Program-made: the position numbers and the translations under genes | Notes under the pieces: generated by a model | What the model saw: only the letters and a program-made list of their open reading frames with translations | Database searches by the model: none | What the model was told of the DNA's origin: nothing | Source: Escarpia spicata | Taxonomy: Eukaryota; Annelida; Polychaeta; Sabellida; Siboglinidae | Reading direction: 5' to 3' | NCBI GenBank assembly: GCA_963995525.1 | Contig: OZ023205.1 | Location: 65,139,427-65,203,426, forward strand | Length of the DNA: 64,000 bases | Part shown: positions 1 to 11,499 of the stretch, one piece after another | How the letters are laid out: the number at the start of each line of letters is the position of its first letter | How positions within the stretch are numbered: the first letter of the stretch is position 1

Positions 1-25
1 GACAACTTGAATAAAAACACTACGA

Positions 26-808
26 ATGTGCACGGCTGCAACATTGTCTACAGTGCTGGGGGAATCATGGTGCAGGAGGTCAGGCCTGGGTTCGAGAGCC
101 CCAAGGTCCAAATGCTGCCTATCATCGACAAGCCTGAAAGTCACCAAATCCGAAACTCTCCCACCCTTGCACTTCACTCGCGTTGGCCCAACGTTTCCCG
201 ATGGCTCATCATTCACACCCCCTGCTGAGAACGACATCGTCTATGCTACTAAGATGCAAGAGTACTTTGTCTGGCTCTTCAGCAGGTATATCGGAAGCAG
301 CGGCAAGCAGCCCGTGCCTGGACTACGGGGCTTCACCTCTGCACCCGGGACTCCCCCGCCCAGAAAATCAACAGTGGACTACTCCACGCCCATCCATCAA
401 CCGATCACTGACAACACAGTTGTTCGCAAGCTATTGATGCGCTCGGAGGTAGCCACGGCTGAGGTGAGTCAGAAGTGGCTCCTCAATACATTCGATCTGG
501 GAGTCTGGTTGAAAGCCCTACCCAATGGAGAGGCTGTAAATGGAGCGATTCGCCGAGGAGGAGAACATCCCCATCGCAGACCCCGCTGCGCTTCTCAGTA
601 TGACCCAGTCTTGCAATCGAGATCACCTCGACGAAACCCTCAAAGAAGGAGGAGGAGGAAGAGGAAGAAGAGGACGAGTTTGACTTTGACGGTTTCATTG
701 AAAGCGATGATGAGTGATCTGATAGTGGAGAACACTTCCCTTGCAATGTTTGACGTCTTCTGTTCTGTTATAACCTACTCCAATAAATTAGTTAATAAAT
801 TAATTTAG
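26..808 (+). pseudogene. Decayed coding fragment with acidic C-terminal tail
   Basis: Several overlapping open stretches of unusual GC content lie here. The most gene-like signal is the last 20 codons of one frame, ending at the TGA at 716-718: an uninterrupted Glu/Asp run followed by FDFDGFIESDDE. An AATAAA signal follows at about 780. Upstream, that frame is interrupted by stops, while neighbouring frames stay open, as expected for a 3' exon or retrocopy that has accumulated indels. No domain is recognisable, so I assign no function. It could be the last exon of a host gene or the tail of a mobile-element protein. Confidence 0.25.
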
Positions 809-954
809 TGGAATTTATGTATTTCAAACACATTGAATTGACCCCCTACCACCTGACCTTGACCTGTGATCGCAAAAATAACACAATTTTTTATTTTATT
901 GCCCTCAAAACCCTCTCTCAACTTATCTGCAGTATAAAAAAAATTATAACGATT

Positions 955-1125
955 TTTCGGTAATGGCGGAACGAATTTGCATACTAGTATGCCACGGACA
1001 CGTGTGGTCACTTCAAGAATAGTTCTAGTATGATCTTTGACCCTCAAAACATGTGTCTAGTCATCTTATTGTGTGAGCATTGTATTTTTCGGTAATGGCG
1101 GCACTGATTTGCATATAAATGATGC
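955..1125. repeat. Short direct repeat pair
   Basis: The phrase TTTTTCGGTAATGGCGG followed by A-C-GA-TTTGCATA occurs at about 953-983 and again at about 1085-1118, within AT-rich DNA holding no ORF of interest. It looks like a remnant of a small dispersed repeat. Confidence 0.35.
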
Positions 1126-1214
1126 GTGGGACATACGGACGACTTTTTAAAATAGCTCTTCGTTTTCTTTCGATTAGAAGTTGATTTCCGGGTGGTGCAC
1201 CACACCCCCCTCTT

Positions 1215-3840
1215 CCTACTAGACTAAATCATTGCTTTGAGATTTATAAATAAAGAAATTCTGGATAAAACAGCATGATTCATAATTTAGAATAATGTAA
1301 TTTTTTATGTAACCCGAGAAACCGTGTAGACTGTGTGTATAAATTTCCTGAATGATAATGTTTGGTGTATTATTAACTGTCTCAATTACGCGATATATAA
1401 TGCATTTCTTAGCAAATTCATATACTCTAGGCGTACGCAGATCATTTTGTTTACGTGTTTTGTGTTGATGAATGTCATAGTTGTGTGTGCAAGGAATAAT
1501 TTTGAAATATTCGGGTAATAGATTGTTAATTAATTTGTAGTAGAATTTTAGATGCTGGAGTTTATAAATGTCTTCCAACTTTAGTAATTGGAGTGTTTTA
1601 TAAATAGGACTACTTGTGTGAGCATTGTATTTATTTAGGGATATTATTCGCATTGCTTTTAACAGTAATTTTGAAATTCGATGTGCCTGATGACCCCATA
1701 AGAGGATCCCATTGTTAATTTGAGGGAGAATAAGATAATTATACATAATATATAATGTTTGAAGTGGTAAAACATTGTTTAAGTTTATTTATAATTCTTA
1801 TTGTTTGAGTTATTTGATTTGCTATTTTGTTTGTGTGACTCTGCAAGTTTAAATGTTTATTTAAAAAATTGAAATTATTTACACCTTCAATGATTGTCCC
1901 ATCTATTTATAATAGAGGGTACTCTACTTCCTTTTGAGGCATATACAAAAATCATGAATTTCGTTTTTTTGGGTATTTAGTGAAAGTTTATTTACTTTCA
2001 ACCAATCGCTAACATTTGTGAGTTCTTTGTTAATATGTTCACTTTGCATTTGGCCTTCTGAAACTTTAATTGACCTTAGTGTATTAGTAAGGGTAGTGTC
2101 ATCTGCATACGTTACGAACTTAAAAAGGTCACTCGAAAGTGCTATGTTATTGATATATATAATAAACAAGAGTGGTCCTAAAATTGAGCCTTGTGGAACG
2201 CCAGTGGTGATAACTGTTTCTCTAGACTTACAATTTTCAATTTCTATATATTGTTTAAGATTGCATAAATAACTCATTCAAAGATCAAGTGCAGTATCTT
2301 TTAATCCATAGTAATTTAATTTATCTAGCAATATATTATGATCAATTGTGTCAAACGCTTTCGATAAATCAAGGTATACATTAATTGGCGTAGCCGAGTT
2401 ATCAAGCTCTTATATAATTCTATCCATAATTTCGAGTGTCGCAAATTCAGTAGAATGTTTCTTTCTAAAACAGTATTGGCTATTATAATATAACATATTG
2501 GAATGGAAATATTCGTGTATTTAACTAAACATTATCCTTTCAAAATTCTTTGAAATAGCTGGCAAGATTGAAATTGGACGATAATTGTCAAGGTTAGAAT
2601 TATCACCTTTTTTGAAAAGGAGAATATCTTTAGCAATGTTTTATTTGTTTGGAAATATACCAGCCATTATAGATTGACTTATGCTTATGGTAACTACTTT
2701 GCAAATATCATGTTGTATCAATTTTAATATTTTGGTTGATATAACATCTATTCCGCAACTTGATTTTGGTGGTATTTGATCAGTTATGCTGACAGCATTA
2801 TTTACTTGAATCGGTTTAAAACTGAAGGTGTTGGGTTTTTCAAATAATCTTTATAGGATTTAACATCAGTTGTAGTTAACTTAGAGGCTAGTGTTGGACC
2901 AATATTTCTATTTAAAAAAAAGTTAAATGTATTTGCCATAATGCATTTATCGCTTACCATTTCTCCGTCCACTTTGAACGAATCCGGAAATTGTTCTTTC
3001 TTGGGGTGTTTTTGAATAATGTATTTAATTAAGCACCAGTTCTTTTTAATATCATGTTTGTGCTTTTCAAAACTGGACTAATAATGCGTTTTCTTAGCCA
3101 ATCGAATATTTCTTTTAAGAACTATATTATAAGTTTGCAAATTAGCTTTGAGTATACGGTATTGATCCGTAATTACCAGTCTTGTTTTATTATAATAATG
3201 CCATGAGTAATCCAAGGTGTTTTCTTGTGTATATTTTTATTAAATTATATTACTTTAAAAGGCAAGATTTTTTCCATAGCAGTAGTAATAATGTTATCAA
3301 GGATATCATTGTTTTTATTGGGATCTGTATAATTATCCTTGTCAATTTTATCATAAATATTTGAGTTTTGTATTTCAATTTTAAATTTATTGAGCGAGTC
3401 AGAATTATGCTGCTTTAGTTGTATACATTTTGCTATAGCATTAGAAGTTTCGAGATAGTCCAAACAAAGAAAATAAGGAAAGCGATAAGAAATATTGCTT
3501 ATAAGAATACCAGCTGAGGATTTCAAGAATCTTTCAGACAGATTTCATAAAAATATTATCAATACGTGTTCCATGGTATTCTGACAGTTTTGTTGGCAAA
3601 GTGATTTATGGAAAAAAAACATATGAAGTTATTGTATCGAAGTATTCACATATTATGGGTTTTTCGTTACTTTTCAGCAAATCAATATTATTATCACCTG
3701 CAATTATGATGTCACTTTTACATTTTTGTAATTCTGCTAATTTAGATGCAAATTCGTATGTAAATGCTTGGTAGTTCTCAATTATATCTCTAGGCGGTCT
3801 GTATATATATTATTCACAGATGCATTGATCCGGATACATC
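1215..3840 (-). mobile_element. Jockey-like non-LTR retrotransposon, 5'-truncated and decayed
   Basis: On the minus strand the sequence reads as a LINE pol protein in several frames. Around 3650-3830 is the C-terminal half of an AP-type endonuclease (YRPP, then GDNNIDLL). The RT core lies at 1924-2277 with GVPQGSILGPLLFIIYINN and the catalytic YADD box. The thumb/C-terminal region at 1219-1746 includes NNGILLWGHQAHR. Frames change between these blocks and stops are frequent, so the copy is inactive. The endonuclease start is missing, consistent with 5' truncation near 3850. A related plus-strand copy lies at about 41440-42930. The clade call (jockey-like versus another APE-type clade) is from motif appearance only. 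Confidence 0.8.
1924..2277 (-). pseudogene. Reverse transcriptase core fragment of the LINE
   Basis: This 117-residue open segment contains RT palm motifs in order: the GVPQGSILGPLL block, then FVTYADDT with both catalytic aspartates intact, then the WLKVNKLSLN block that follows YADD in non-LTR RTs. It ends in a stop at 1924. The fingers domain upstream and the thumb downstream are in other frames. It belongs to the LINE at 1215-3840 and is far shorter than a complete RT domain. Confidence 0.8.
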
Positions 3841-3897
3841 GCATCAACCTGTCGGCGTACATATCCTATGATACATTACAATATCGTTTGTTTTCAG

Positions 3898-4069
3898 GAC
3901 GAGTTTCTCAGAACGATTCTGCCTGATTACTTTCACAAAACTGAAGAACTGTCAGTTGCATTCGAAGATAACAGTACCGTAACAAAATCTGGGCTACAAT
4001 TAGTTGCAATGGAGACGCAGACATTTGAACGTTTCTGGCAGAAACGGTGGTTGACGTCAACCAAACAAG
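3898..4069 (+). CDS. Host exon, possible SAM-dependent methyltransferase
   Basis: An open block of 57 codons plus one base begins just after a good acceptor (TTTGTTTTCAG ending at 3897) and stops just before a strong donor (AAG/GTAAGAA at 4069/4070). It encodes EFLRTILPDYFHKTEELS..., a mixed hydrophobic/charged stretch with no repeat character. It leaves one extra G, exactly the phase needed to join the exon at 6252 (G plus AT gives Asp). The style resembles the C-terminal lid of class I methyltransferases, possibly SABATH-like; that is a weak inference. The 2.2-kb intron between the two exons contains a CR1-like LINE remnant. Confidence 0.5.
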
Positions 4070-4489
4070 GTAAGAAAACACTGCATGCCTGCTATACCAC
4101 TTACTTTTCCATAGTTTGGTTTAAATCAGTTGCGTAATTGAACTTGTATTGTTACTCAAGGGTGAAGGATTACCATAATACGGCCTCTGATATAACAGTT
4201 TATTTTTGTAAAATTAAATATTACGAAAGAGACTTATATCGTTTCCTCTCAAGAAATAACACTACTTCTTTCAGTGACGCACTGGAATCTTAAACGCAAA
4301 TATAAATTTATTTACACTACAGTGTTCAATAAAAATTTTGTGGGAATCCTGTCAAATCCAGTTAAGTTATCCTTGTTGTGTACATTAAACCACTATTTCC
4401 GGGGTAAAACTCAGTTCGAATAGAACAATTATTGACTGGACATATTTAACAAGATTTATCAAGATTTTAGAGAATTAACTTTAGGTGGC

Positions 4490-6235
4490 AGGTGGACAAG
4501 GAAGTCCTTTGGCTTATCAAGAGTCCAACCATTTTATCTACGTGTATCCCGCCCTTCTGAGGTATGTGTCGATTTTATTTAAAAAAATATTCACACTACT
4601 AGCACCCACACAATCAGCAGATAATTTGTTCCATTCATTTAAAGTCCTTTGTCAAAATTAGAACTTTCTTATATCTAATGTACACTGCACCTTTGCTAAT
4701 GTAACTTTATGTCCTCTAGTACTTCTATCTTTCTTAACTGAGAAAAATATATTTATATAAATATTTTCATAACCATTTATTATTTTAAACACTTCTATCT
4801 GATCTCCTCTCAATCTCCTGGTCTCTAGTGTTGTTAAACCATATTCTTTTAGGCGAATTTCATAACTTTATGTCCTCTAGTACTTCTATCTTTCTTAACT
4901 GGGGAAAAAATATTTATATCAATATTTTCATAACCTTTCGATATTTTTACACTTCTATCTGATATCCTCTCAATCTCCTGGTCTCTAGTGTTGTTAAACC
5001 AAATTTTTTTAGGCGTATCTCATAACTAATATCACTCAGTTTTGGTATCATTTTAGTTGCTCTCCTCTGTACTATTTCTAACACATCTATGTCCTTCTTA
5101 CGGTATATTGTACAGCGGTATTATTAGTTCTTATTCCTTATACTCTATATTTCGCCTAATTAATCCAAGGATTTGGTTTCCCTTTGAAGTTGCAATTTCG
5201 CACTGCTCTGAAACTTTCATATCAGCACTAGTGGTTAACCCTAAGTGTTTCCTTTTTCAGCAGAACTGAGTACAGTACTCACATTGTATATTGTACATCT
5301 TCGTTCCCATGTCCCGTGTGGAGGCATTTACATTTCCCAAAATAGAATAGAATTTGCTATTTTTCAGACCATTTGATCAACCTGTCAAGATCATCTTGTA
5401 AATTTTGTCTCTCTCCATCACTTTTAATCCTTCTAAACACTTGTGTGTCATCCACAAATTTCAACACCTTGCTTGTTATATTGTTATGATATCGTTGGTA
5501 TATATTAAGAATAATAGAGATCCTAGTGCTGATCCCTGGGGTTCTCCACTGAATACTGAATTCCAGTTTGAAGCCTCACCATCAACTATTACTCGTTGTC
5601 TTCTGTCAATCAGCCATTTTTTTTATGCAGTTAATTATACCATTTCCTGTACCATATACTATCCTTTACTTTAAGCAGTAATCTTGGATGTGGAACTTTG
5701 TTGAAAGCTTTTTGAAAATCTAAGTAGACGATATCTACTGGTGATCCCTCGTCTACCCATTTAGTGATATCTTCCAAGAAACATAACATATTTGTTAAGC
5801 ATGACTTCACTTTTAGAAACCAAGTTGAGATGGAATTATCAAGTTACGTTTAACAAGAAAATCCACCATGTGATCTTTAGTTAGCCTTTCTAATAATTTA
5901 AAATCACAGATGTTAAACACACTGGTCTGTAGTTATCTGACTTGTTTCTTCAACCTTTTATAAATAACGGTATAATGTTTGCTTCTTTCCATTCTAAAGG
6001 AACCACTCCCTCTTTTAATGACAAATTGAAAACTGTTGCAAGCGGTACGCTAATTTGTTCTGAAATTTCCAATAGTAGTTTGGGCGGAATCCCATCCACT
6101 CCACGCGATTTATATCCTTCATAGCCCTTATTTTCTTAGCTACCATTTCCGGGGTTATAATTAACTGTCCTAAATAGTCTGAATCAACCCCCTTGAACTT
6201 AGCCTCTTGTACAATATACCTGATAGACATAGCCT
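4490..6235 (-). mobile_element. CR1-like LINE remnant, intronic copy A
   Basis: On the minus strand the fingers region is readable at 6015-6230 (...GQLIITPEMVAKKIRAMKD), followed by scattered RT pieces, a palm region near 5400-5560 and a 3' UTR ending near 4490. An internal tandem duplication is visible: the stretch at about 4700-4850 (GTCCTCTAGTACTTCTATC ... CTCAATCTCCTGGTCTC) recurs at about 4868-5010. Stops and frameshifts are everywhere. Sister copies are at 19495-21095 and 21830-24200. Confidence 0.75.
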
Positions 6236-6251
6236 GTTTGTTTGGTTGTAG

Positions 6252-6481
6252 ATTCTACAGCTGCTATAGCCCACGCTGAATCGTTTGTACAATCGCTACG
6301 CAGTCCGTTCAATCGTGTCTTCATGAGAGGCCTTTCGAAGGAGAAAAATGTGGAAGAACGAAAGCGGATAGTTGATGAGTATTACCGGAGGTTGGTCGAC
6401 CAAGTAGCAATGGCGCCCGCTGAACGAGGCTTCGATGCTGTCATTAACGTCGTCTCAGTAGCAAGAACTGATGTTATCTGA
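6252..6481 (+). CDS. Host terminal exon, phase-matched to the exon at 3898-4069
   Basis: The exon starts directly after a pyrimidine-rich acceptor (TTTGTTTGGTTGTAG) and reads to the TGA at 6479-6481. Its first two bases (AT) complete the Asp codon begun by the last G of the upstream exon. It encodes about 76 residues, including SPFNRVFMRGLSKEKN, a basic/acidic helix (EERKRIVDEYYRRLVDQV) and a hydrophobic end, FDAVINVVSVART. A short helix followed by a beta strand ending in NVVSVAR is reminiscent of the C-terminus of SABATH-type methyltransferases; I hold that loosely. A near-identical exon lies at 21110-21339 with conservative changes (K to R, V to L, E to K), which favours recent coding use. 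Confidence 0.5.
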
Positions 6482-8650
6482 GCTTGTCCTATTCATACTG
6501 CATTTTAGTGCAGATAGACCATATTACGTGAAAATGCCCGCAAATGCCAACTAACGCGATCAGGCATGTGTTCAAACCCATATTGGGATTGGGATTAATT
6601 TTAATTTCGAAATTATTTTATTTAGATACGATCAAATAAAATTGCAAAACTTCAAAGCTGATTGAAAGTACATTTATGTTTAAAGGTAATTTCTTAGAAA
6701 TAGATGAACAATACAATTACTAGTGTTTACATAACGTCTCATATCTTTAAACAACTGTAACCGGTGATATAAAGTGCATAATGTTTGTCTTTCTTTCTGG
6801 TTTATAACATTCATATATTGTGAACTGTACCGTTCACATTCTAAATGCGCTCCATTGGCACCACTGCCGGCAAGGCGTGTTTTGTGATCGACGCGTTCAC
6901 GTGGTTCCAACACCAGTACAACCCAACCCACCAACAAACTTCCTGCTGACGAACATTACTCTTGGCAAATTCCGGGACACAGAACAGATGCCATCGTTTT
7001 AAATCTTCTTCTGGAGAATTAGGGCGACACTAGCCCCACTCACAGACTTGCATTCTAGCGAACGTAGGGGAGACCGAGACCAGTTGTAACATCAACAAAT
7101 AAAACAATTTATGGAATTAATGTTATACCGAACCAAAGCATGTCTGCTGTTACAATCGACCTAACGGTACATATTAATTGTAACACAATAGTCAATACTA
7201 ACAACTGTGTGCTACTGTGTCACATAACTATATAATGAATCAGTCGATGTCTGTTGCCTCTAATTAACATACAACATTGCAATCACAACATGTAGTTACA
7301 CGCTGCTGAGTTTTGAAAGGAAATATATTAAATATCACTTACTCATATATTTCATTTACTTTTGAATAAAAAAAATGTATCGATGATAGCAAACCTCTTC
7401 TTTTGTGATGACTCGTTGACGAAATATAGTCAAAATCATATACTTTTCAAAAATTACCGATTGAAGCATGCTTAATAAATATTCAACAGTAAATTGAAAC
7501 AGTCTCTACAATTGGATCCGACATTACATGCCACCGACAATAAGTCACGGATTTAATATTGATGCTATCAAAGTGTTTTAACGTTTTTGAAAGCAAACTA
7601 TGCAACATCCTCATTTACGATCTGAAAAAATAACCGACATTTTAAGAATGTATTACTGCAATCAAAAACATTCACTCTATATGAGAATTGTACTTGAATA
7701 CTTGGAAAAGTTATTTTTGTGAATACGAATCGTTTGCGATTACCTATTAATCCTATTTTGACAGATATTGTTAAATCTAACATGCACAGTGCAAGCAATG
7801 CAGCAGTCGGATAATCTGGTCGACGTGGATAATCAGCGTTACAATTGATCCGTAATACAATTGATATATGTCTCCCTTATAACTCTCTTGTTGATATTTA
7901 ATACTTTCAGAACCTGATTCAGCCTCCGCGTGGACAGTTTGCTGAAAACAATGACTACAGGTACATATTGTCCATGTTCACAAACAACTGAACTCTTTGT
8001 GATGCATCCTATTCAGTCAGACCTGGTTGTGTACTATTTATAATTGCGAATACAATTGGATCAAATGCATTTATTTGAATGTGGTGTTTATTTGTTTACA
8101 TATTGCATTGTATTGACTATTTCAGAACATGAGTGAGAGGGTATGTCAGTAAGATATTTGAAACGAATGCATCTATATGTGCGAGAAATAAATAACAGCA
8201 CTGCAGCACTCGCAGCTTTTTATGAGTAACACGCAACGCACTTTATTAATTTTCAAAACAAAGTCCTATCACGTTTAGGCTACCATCTCCATATATCGAC
8301 AATCTATGTTCTTTATGCAATAACCAACACAAGCCCATTGTAGTTTGAGAATTGAAATTGGCCAAAGGATGACGTTTTTTATTGGAAAGTGGATTGCTTC
8401 TAATGCAGCCACTTTTGGGAATAAAGATAGTAGGAATGTGATGTCTAACATGCAAACCAGATGGGAAACTGAACCCTTGTACAGCCCCATCAAAGTTTCT
8501 CAGGCACACATTCCTACAACATGACGACAATATACAGACATACATTATTTGTCGCTATAGAGGTATAAAACCACTATGAATATAAACCTAAGCAAACAAT
8601 ACAAACATTCCACCACCAATAGACACATGCAATTACAAAAAGGTGGGGCC
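6482..8650. other. Gene-poor AT-rich stretch
   Basis: Up to about 6820 this is the sequence downstream of the terminal exon and part of the duplicated block. Beyond that I see only short ORFs with no recognisable domain (for example 7598-7798 and 8246-8545, minus), scattered AT-rich sequence and no RNA gene. Confidence 0.5.
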
Positions 8651-8728
8651 ATTCCGCCACAAGGTCACCAAGAGGAACCTGTGACCACCCCACCGTATGA
8701 AACACATCAAACCTTTGACCCAAGATAC

Positions 8729-9145
8729 TTATGCAAGTCGGATATACTTCCTAAAAACATCCGATGTGCACCTGCCTGCTTCCCTGATTTGTGCGTCAGA
8801 TTTCACTCACAAAGCTGCTGCTGTAGCTGCACCAATGCGAAGACTGTGACCTTTAAATGAACTAGTTTGGTAGCCACAAAAGCTGAGGAGTCGTTTAAGG
8901 GACACGTCAAATTCACACCGCAGCATAGGCGAACCATCCGTGTACACAAACAGGATACCCTGTATGTACACAAACAGGATACCCTGTACTGGGCCCCTGG
9001 CATGAATGAATTCCCTTACCACCGCTGCTTGGTGGATGACAGAACCTTGTAAGCATTCAGCCCTTACCTGCAGAGATTGTGGGCCTTGTCGTGCACTATG
9101 CTTAAAACGACCCAAAATTTCGTGCAATAACTTGTGAACAATCAA
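8729..9145 (-). pseudogene. Tyrosine recombinase C-terminal fragment (Crypton/DIRS-type)
   Basis: The minus strand encodes VYTDGSPMLRCEFDVSLKRLL, then FCGYQTSSFKGHSLRIGAAT and, after an in-frame TGA at 8807-8809, a tail with SDAQIRE and VFRKYIRL ending at the TAA at 8729-8731. The H-x-x-R box (GHSLRIGAAT) and the distal tyrosine (FRKYIRL) at normal spacing are the C-terminal catalytic half of a tyrosine recombinase as found in Crypton- and DIRS-like animal transposons. A short tandem duplication inside the ORF (GILFVY repeated, 8935-8990) comes from CAAACAGGATACCCTGTA occurring twice. The N-terminal half is not recognisable. Confidence 0.65.
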
Positions 9146-9317
9146 GCTAGTATTTGGATCGGGAAACCCATTAATCTTGTGAAATTATGCCACTGCTGAA
9201 ACGATAGATGCTGGGGCTAACCCTCCAGCATGCATATGTATCACAAAAAGCATAATAATTTCCACCCAGATTGGCAGACAAGGATACATGCTCAGTGTCT
9301 GAAAAAATACAACCAAC

Positions 9318-9530
9318 TTACCCATGCCCGCTCATAATAAGGCTTAGAGATTCCCCATAGCTGACTGGGGAGACACAAAAGCTGAGGAGCCGTTTAAGGT
9401 ACACATCGAACTCACTCCGCAGCATAGACGAACCATCCAGGTACGCAAACAGAACACCCTGTACTGGGACCCTGGCAATATAAATTCCCGTAGAACAGCT
9501 GGTTAGTAAATGACAGAACCGTATAAACAT
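9318..9530 (-). pseudogene. Second tyrosine recombinase fragment
   Basis: This 70-residue stretch repeats the core of the neighbouring recombinase remnant (VPVQGVLFAYLDGSSMLRSE, then FDVYLKRLLSFC) but degenerates before the H-x-x-R box. DNA similarity to 8870-9145 is obvious over about 250 bp, so this is a diverged duplicate or a second insertion of the same family. Confidence 0.55.
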
Positions 9531-9539
9531 ACACCCCTC

Positions 9540-10850
9540 TCTTGCAGAGAGTATGGGCCTTGTTGTGCACTGTGTTTAAAAACAACCAAAGAATACTCTC
9601 CTAAATACGAATTTCCTTTGAATTCATCACCAGGGTGCAGCTTCTGGTGTGTATGTTAGGAATGTGTTGAAGCAATTATTAGCCTCTACAATGGTGTATC
9701 CCAACAATTAGTAACCGGCTTGCTAATTATGCATTGTTTCACTGAGCAGATATGCGCTGAAGCTATCAAATTATTAGCACACTGATCATTTCCTGTTATG
9801 TAAATACCGATTCGGTAATTGTGTGTACATTGTGTACACATCTCTTGCTGTTACCACATACACGGTTTGAATTACATGCAAACAAACCCAAGTTTTGGAT
9901 ATTTGCAGCAATAGGTAATAAAAGGGGTAATTAAACTATTATCGATTACTTTCAGATCTTACTATTACTTTTGATAAAAGCTATTACTATGACATGAGAG
10001 ACAATATATTACCTATTAAAACATTATTACCTATACTGTTACACAATGTCTGATCATAGGTCTTGCGTTGCATACCTAAAGTCCTCTACCTGTAACATAA
10101 AATATGTTGTATGTACCCTTGGTGAAGGCGTCGCATTGATACTGCCCCAACTCCAGTCAAGTGTCTGTTGCTGGACTGAAACCACTTGCAATTGCCATAA
10201 GTGTAGTAGGATGGATGGCTGTTACAAAGGCAAGTGTCCTGTGCAGCAGCTTCTCAAAAGATGCCATACTGTGTTCTATATCCTGCTCCAACAAATGCCA
10301 AATGTATCCTTGCATTCGACTAACTGTCCACCACTACCTGGAGTCTGAGAGTATTGTCATGGCTCCTGTGTCGAGCATTCACTGGCGTAGACGGAAGAGT
10401 TCTCGTTGTCGCAGCAGCGATCTGCCAATTTCCCTGCCAGGCACTCAAACATGTCCAAGTGTATATTGTCGAGTGTAACCGATCCTGCCTCTGATTCGGA
10501 TGTTGGCTGACTCACGGATGAATTTCAGGAGACATTCTACAATAATAAATGCACAACAGGACAGTACTCGAACTACAGAGAACTTCACTCCCATCGACAT
10601 GCACGAAAATCAACAATCTTGTACTGGTCACATTTGTCAAGCATATTAAGCATGTCTGAAAACCCAGAAACTTGACCATGACGCCAACTAAATGCATGGC
10701 AGTAAGAAATGTGTGGGTGTTGTTAATGTTGGTATCTGTACCATCTGTACAACATTACATTTTACTCTTGTATGTTTATATTTTGTAACTGTATGTGCTG
10801 TACCGATAGTAACACCATTTTTGTGCGAGGATCAATAAAGCATTCTTTAT
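9540..10850. other. No recognisable gene; possible transcript end near 10835
   Basis: Two overlapping ORFs at 10046-10478 (plus) have cysteine-rich stretches but match no motif I know. A polyadenylation-like context (GGATCAATAAAGCATTC, about 10829-10845) sits directly before the first satellite and could mark the 3' end of a transcript. Confidence 0.3.
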
Positions 10851-10854
10851 CTTT

Positions 10855-11432
10855 AATCATATTATTTCACATGCCTCCAGCAACGCATGGCGGAAATCAT
10901 ATTATTTCACATGCCTCTAGCAACGCATAACAGTAATCTTATTATTTCACAAGCCTCCTTCAAAGCATGGTGGTAATCATATTATTTCACATGCCTCCAG
11001 CAACGCATGGCGGTAATCATATTATGACACATGCATCCAGCAAAGCATGGTGGTAATCATATTATGACACATGCCTCCAGCAAAACATGACGGTAATCAT
11101 ATTATTTCACATGCCTCCAGCAACGCATGGCGGTAATCACATTATTTCACATGCTCCAGTAACGCATGGCGGGAGTCATATTATTTCACATGCCTCCAGT
11201 AACGCATGGCGGTAATCATATTATTTCACATACCTCCAGCAACACATGGCGGGAATCATATTATTTCACATGTCTCCAGCAACGCATGACGGTAATCATA
11301 TTATTTCCAATAACGCATGGCGGGAATCATATTATTTCACATGCCTCCATCAACGCATGGCGGTATTCATAGCCTCCAGTAACGCATGGCGGTTATCATA
11401 TTATTTCACATGCTTCCAGTAACGCATGGCTG
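10855..11432. repeat. Satellite/minisatellite, about 40-bp unit, about 14 copies
   Basis: Tandem units of the form AATCATATTATTTCACATG + CCTCCAGCAACGCATGGCGGT follow each other with single-base variants and a few truncated units (near 11300 and 11370). The array begins right after a polyadenylation-like signal. There are no spacers between repeats, so it is not a CRISPR array. Confidence 0.9.
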
Positions 11433-11499
11433 TAATTATTAGTATTTTTATTAGTATTTTTACTTAAGTTATACCTATTATCATTATTATTAGAAATTT

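Larger units (their letters stand above)
4469..6820. repeat. Duplicated genomic block, copy A
   Basis: This block is closely similar, base by base, to 19473-21677. It contains a CR1-like LINE remnant (minus strand), the acceptor and exon at 6252-6481, and about 340 bp of downstream sequence. The two copies share the same LINE truncation point just before the acceptor and the same 3' edge (TTCATATATTG). The exon was therefore copied together with its intronic LINE as one segment, rather than two LINEs inserting independently. Confidence 0.75.

Noticed and set aside
10855..11432. CRISPR-like array of regularly spaced repeats
   Set aside because: Units are head-to-tail without unique spacers, in a eukaryotic context; this is a minisatellite.
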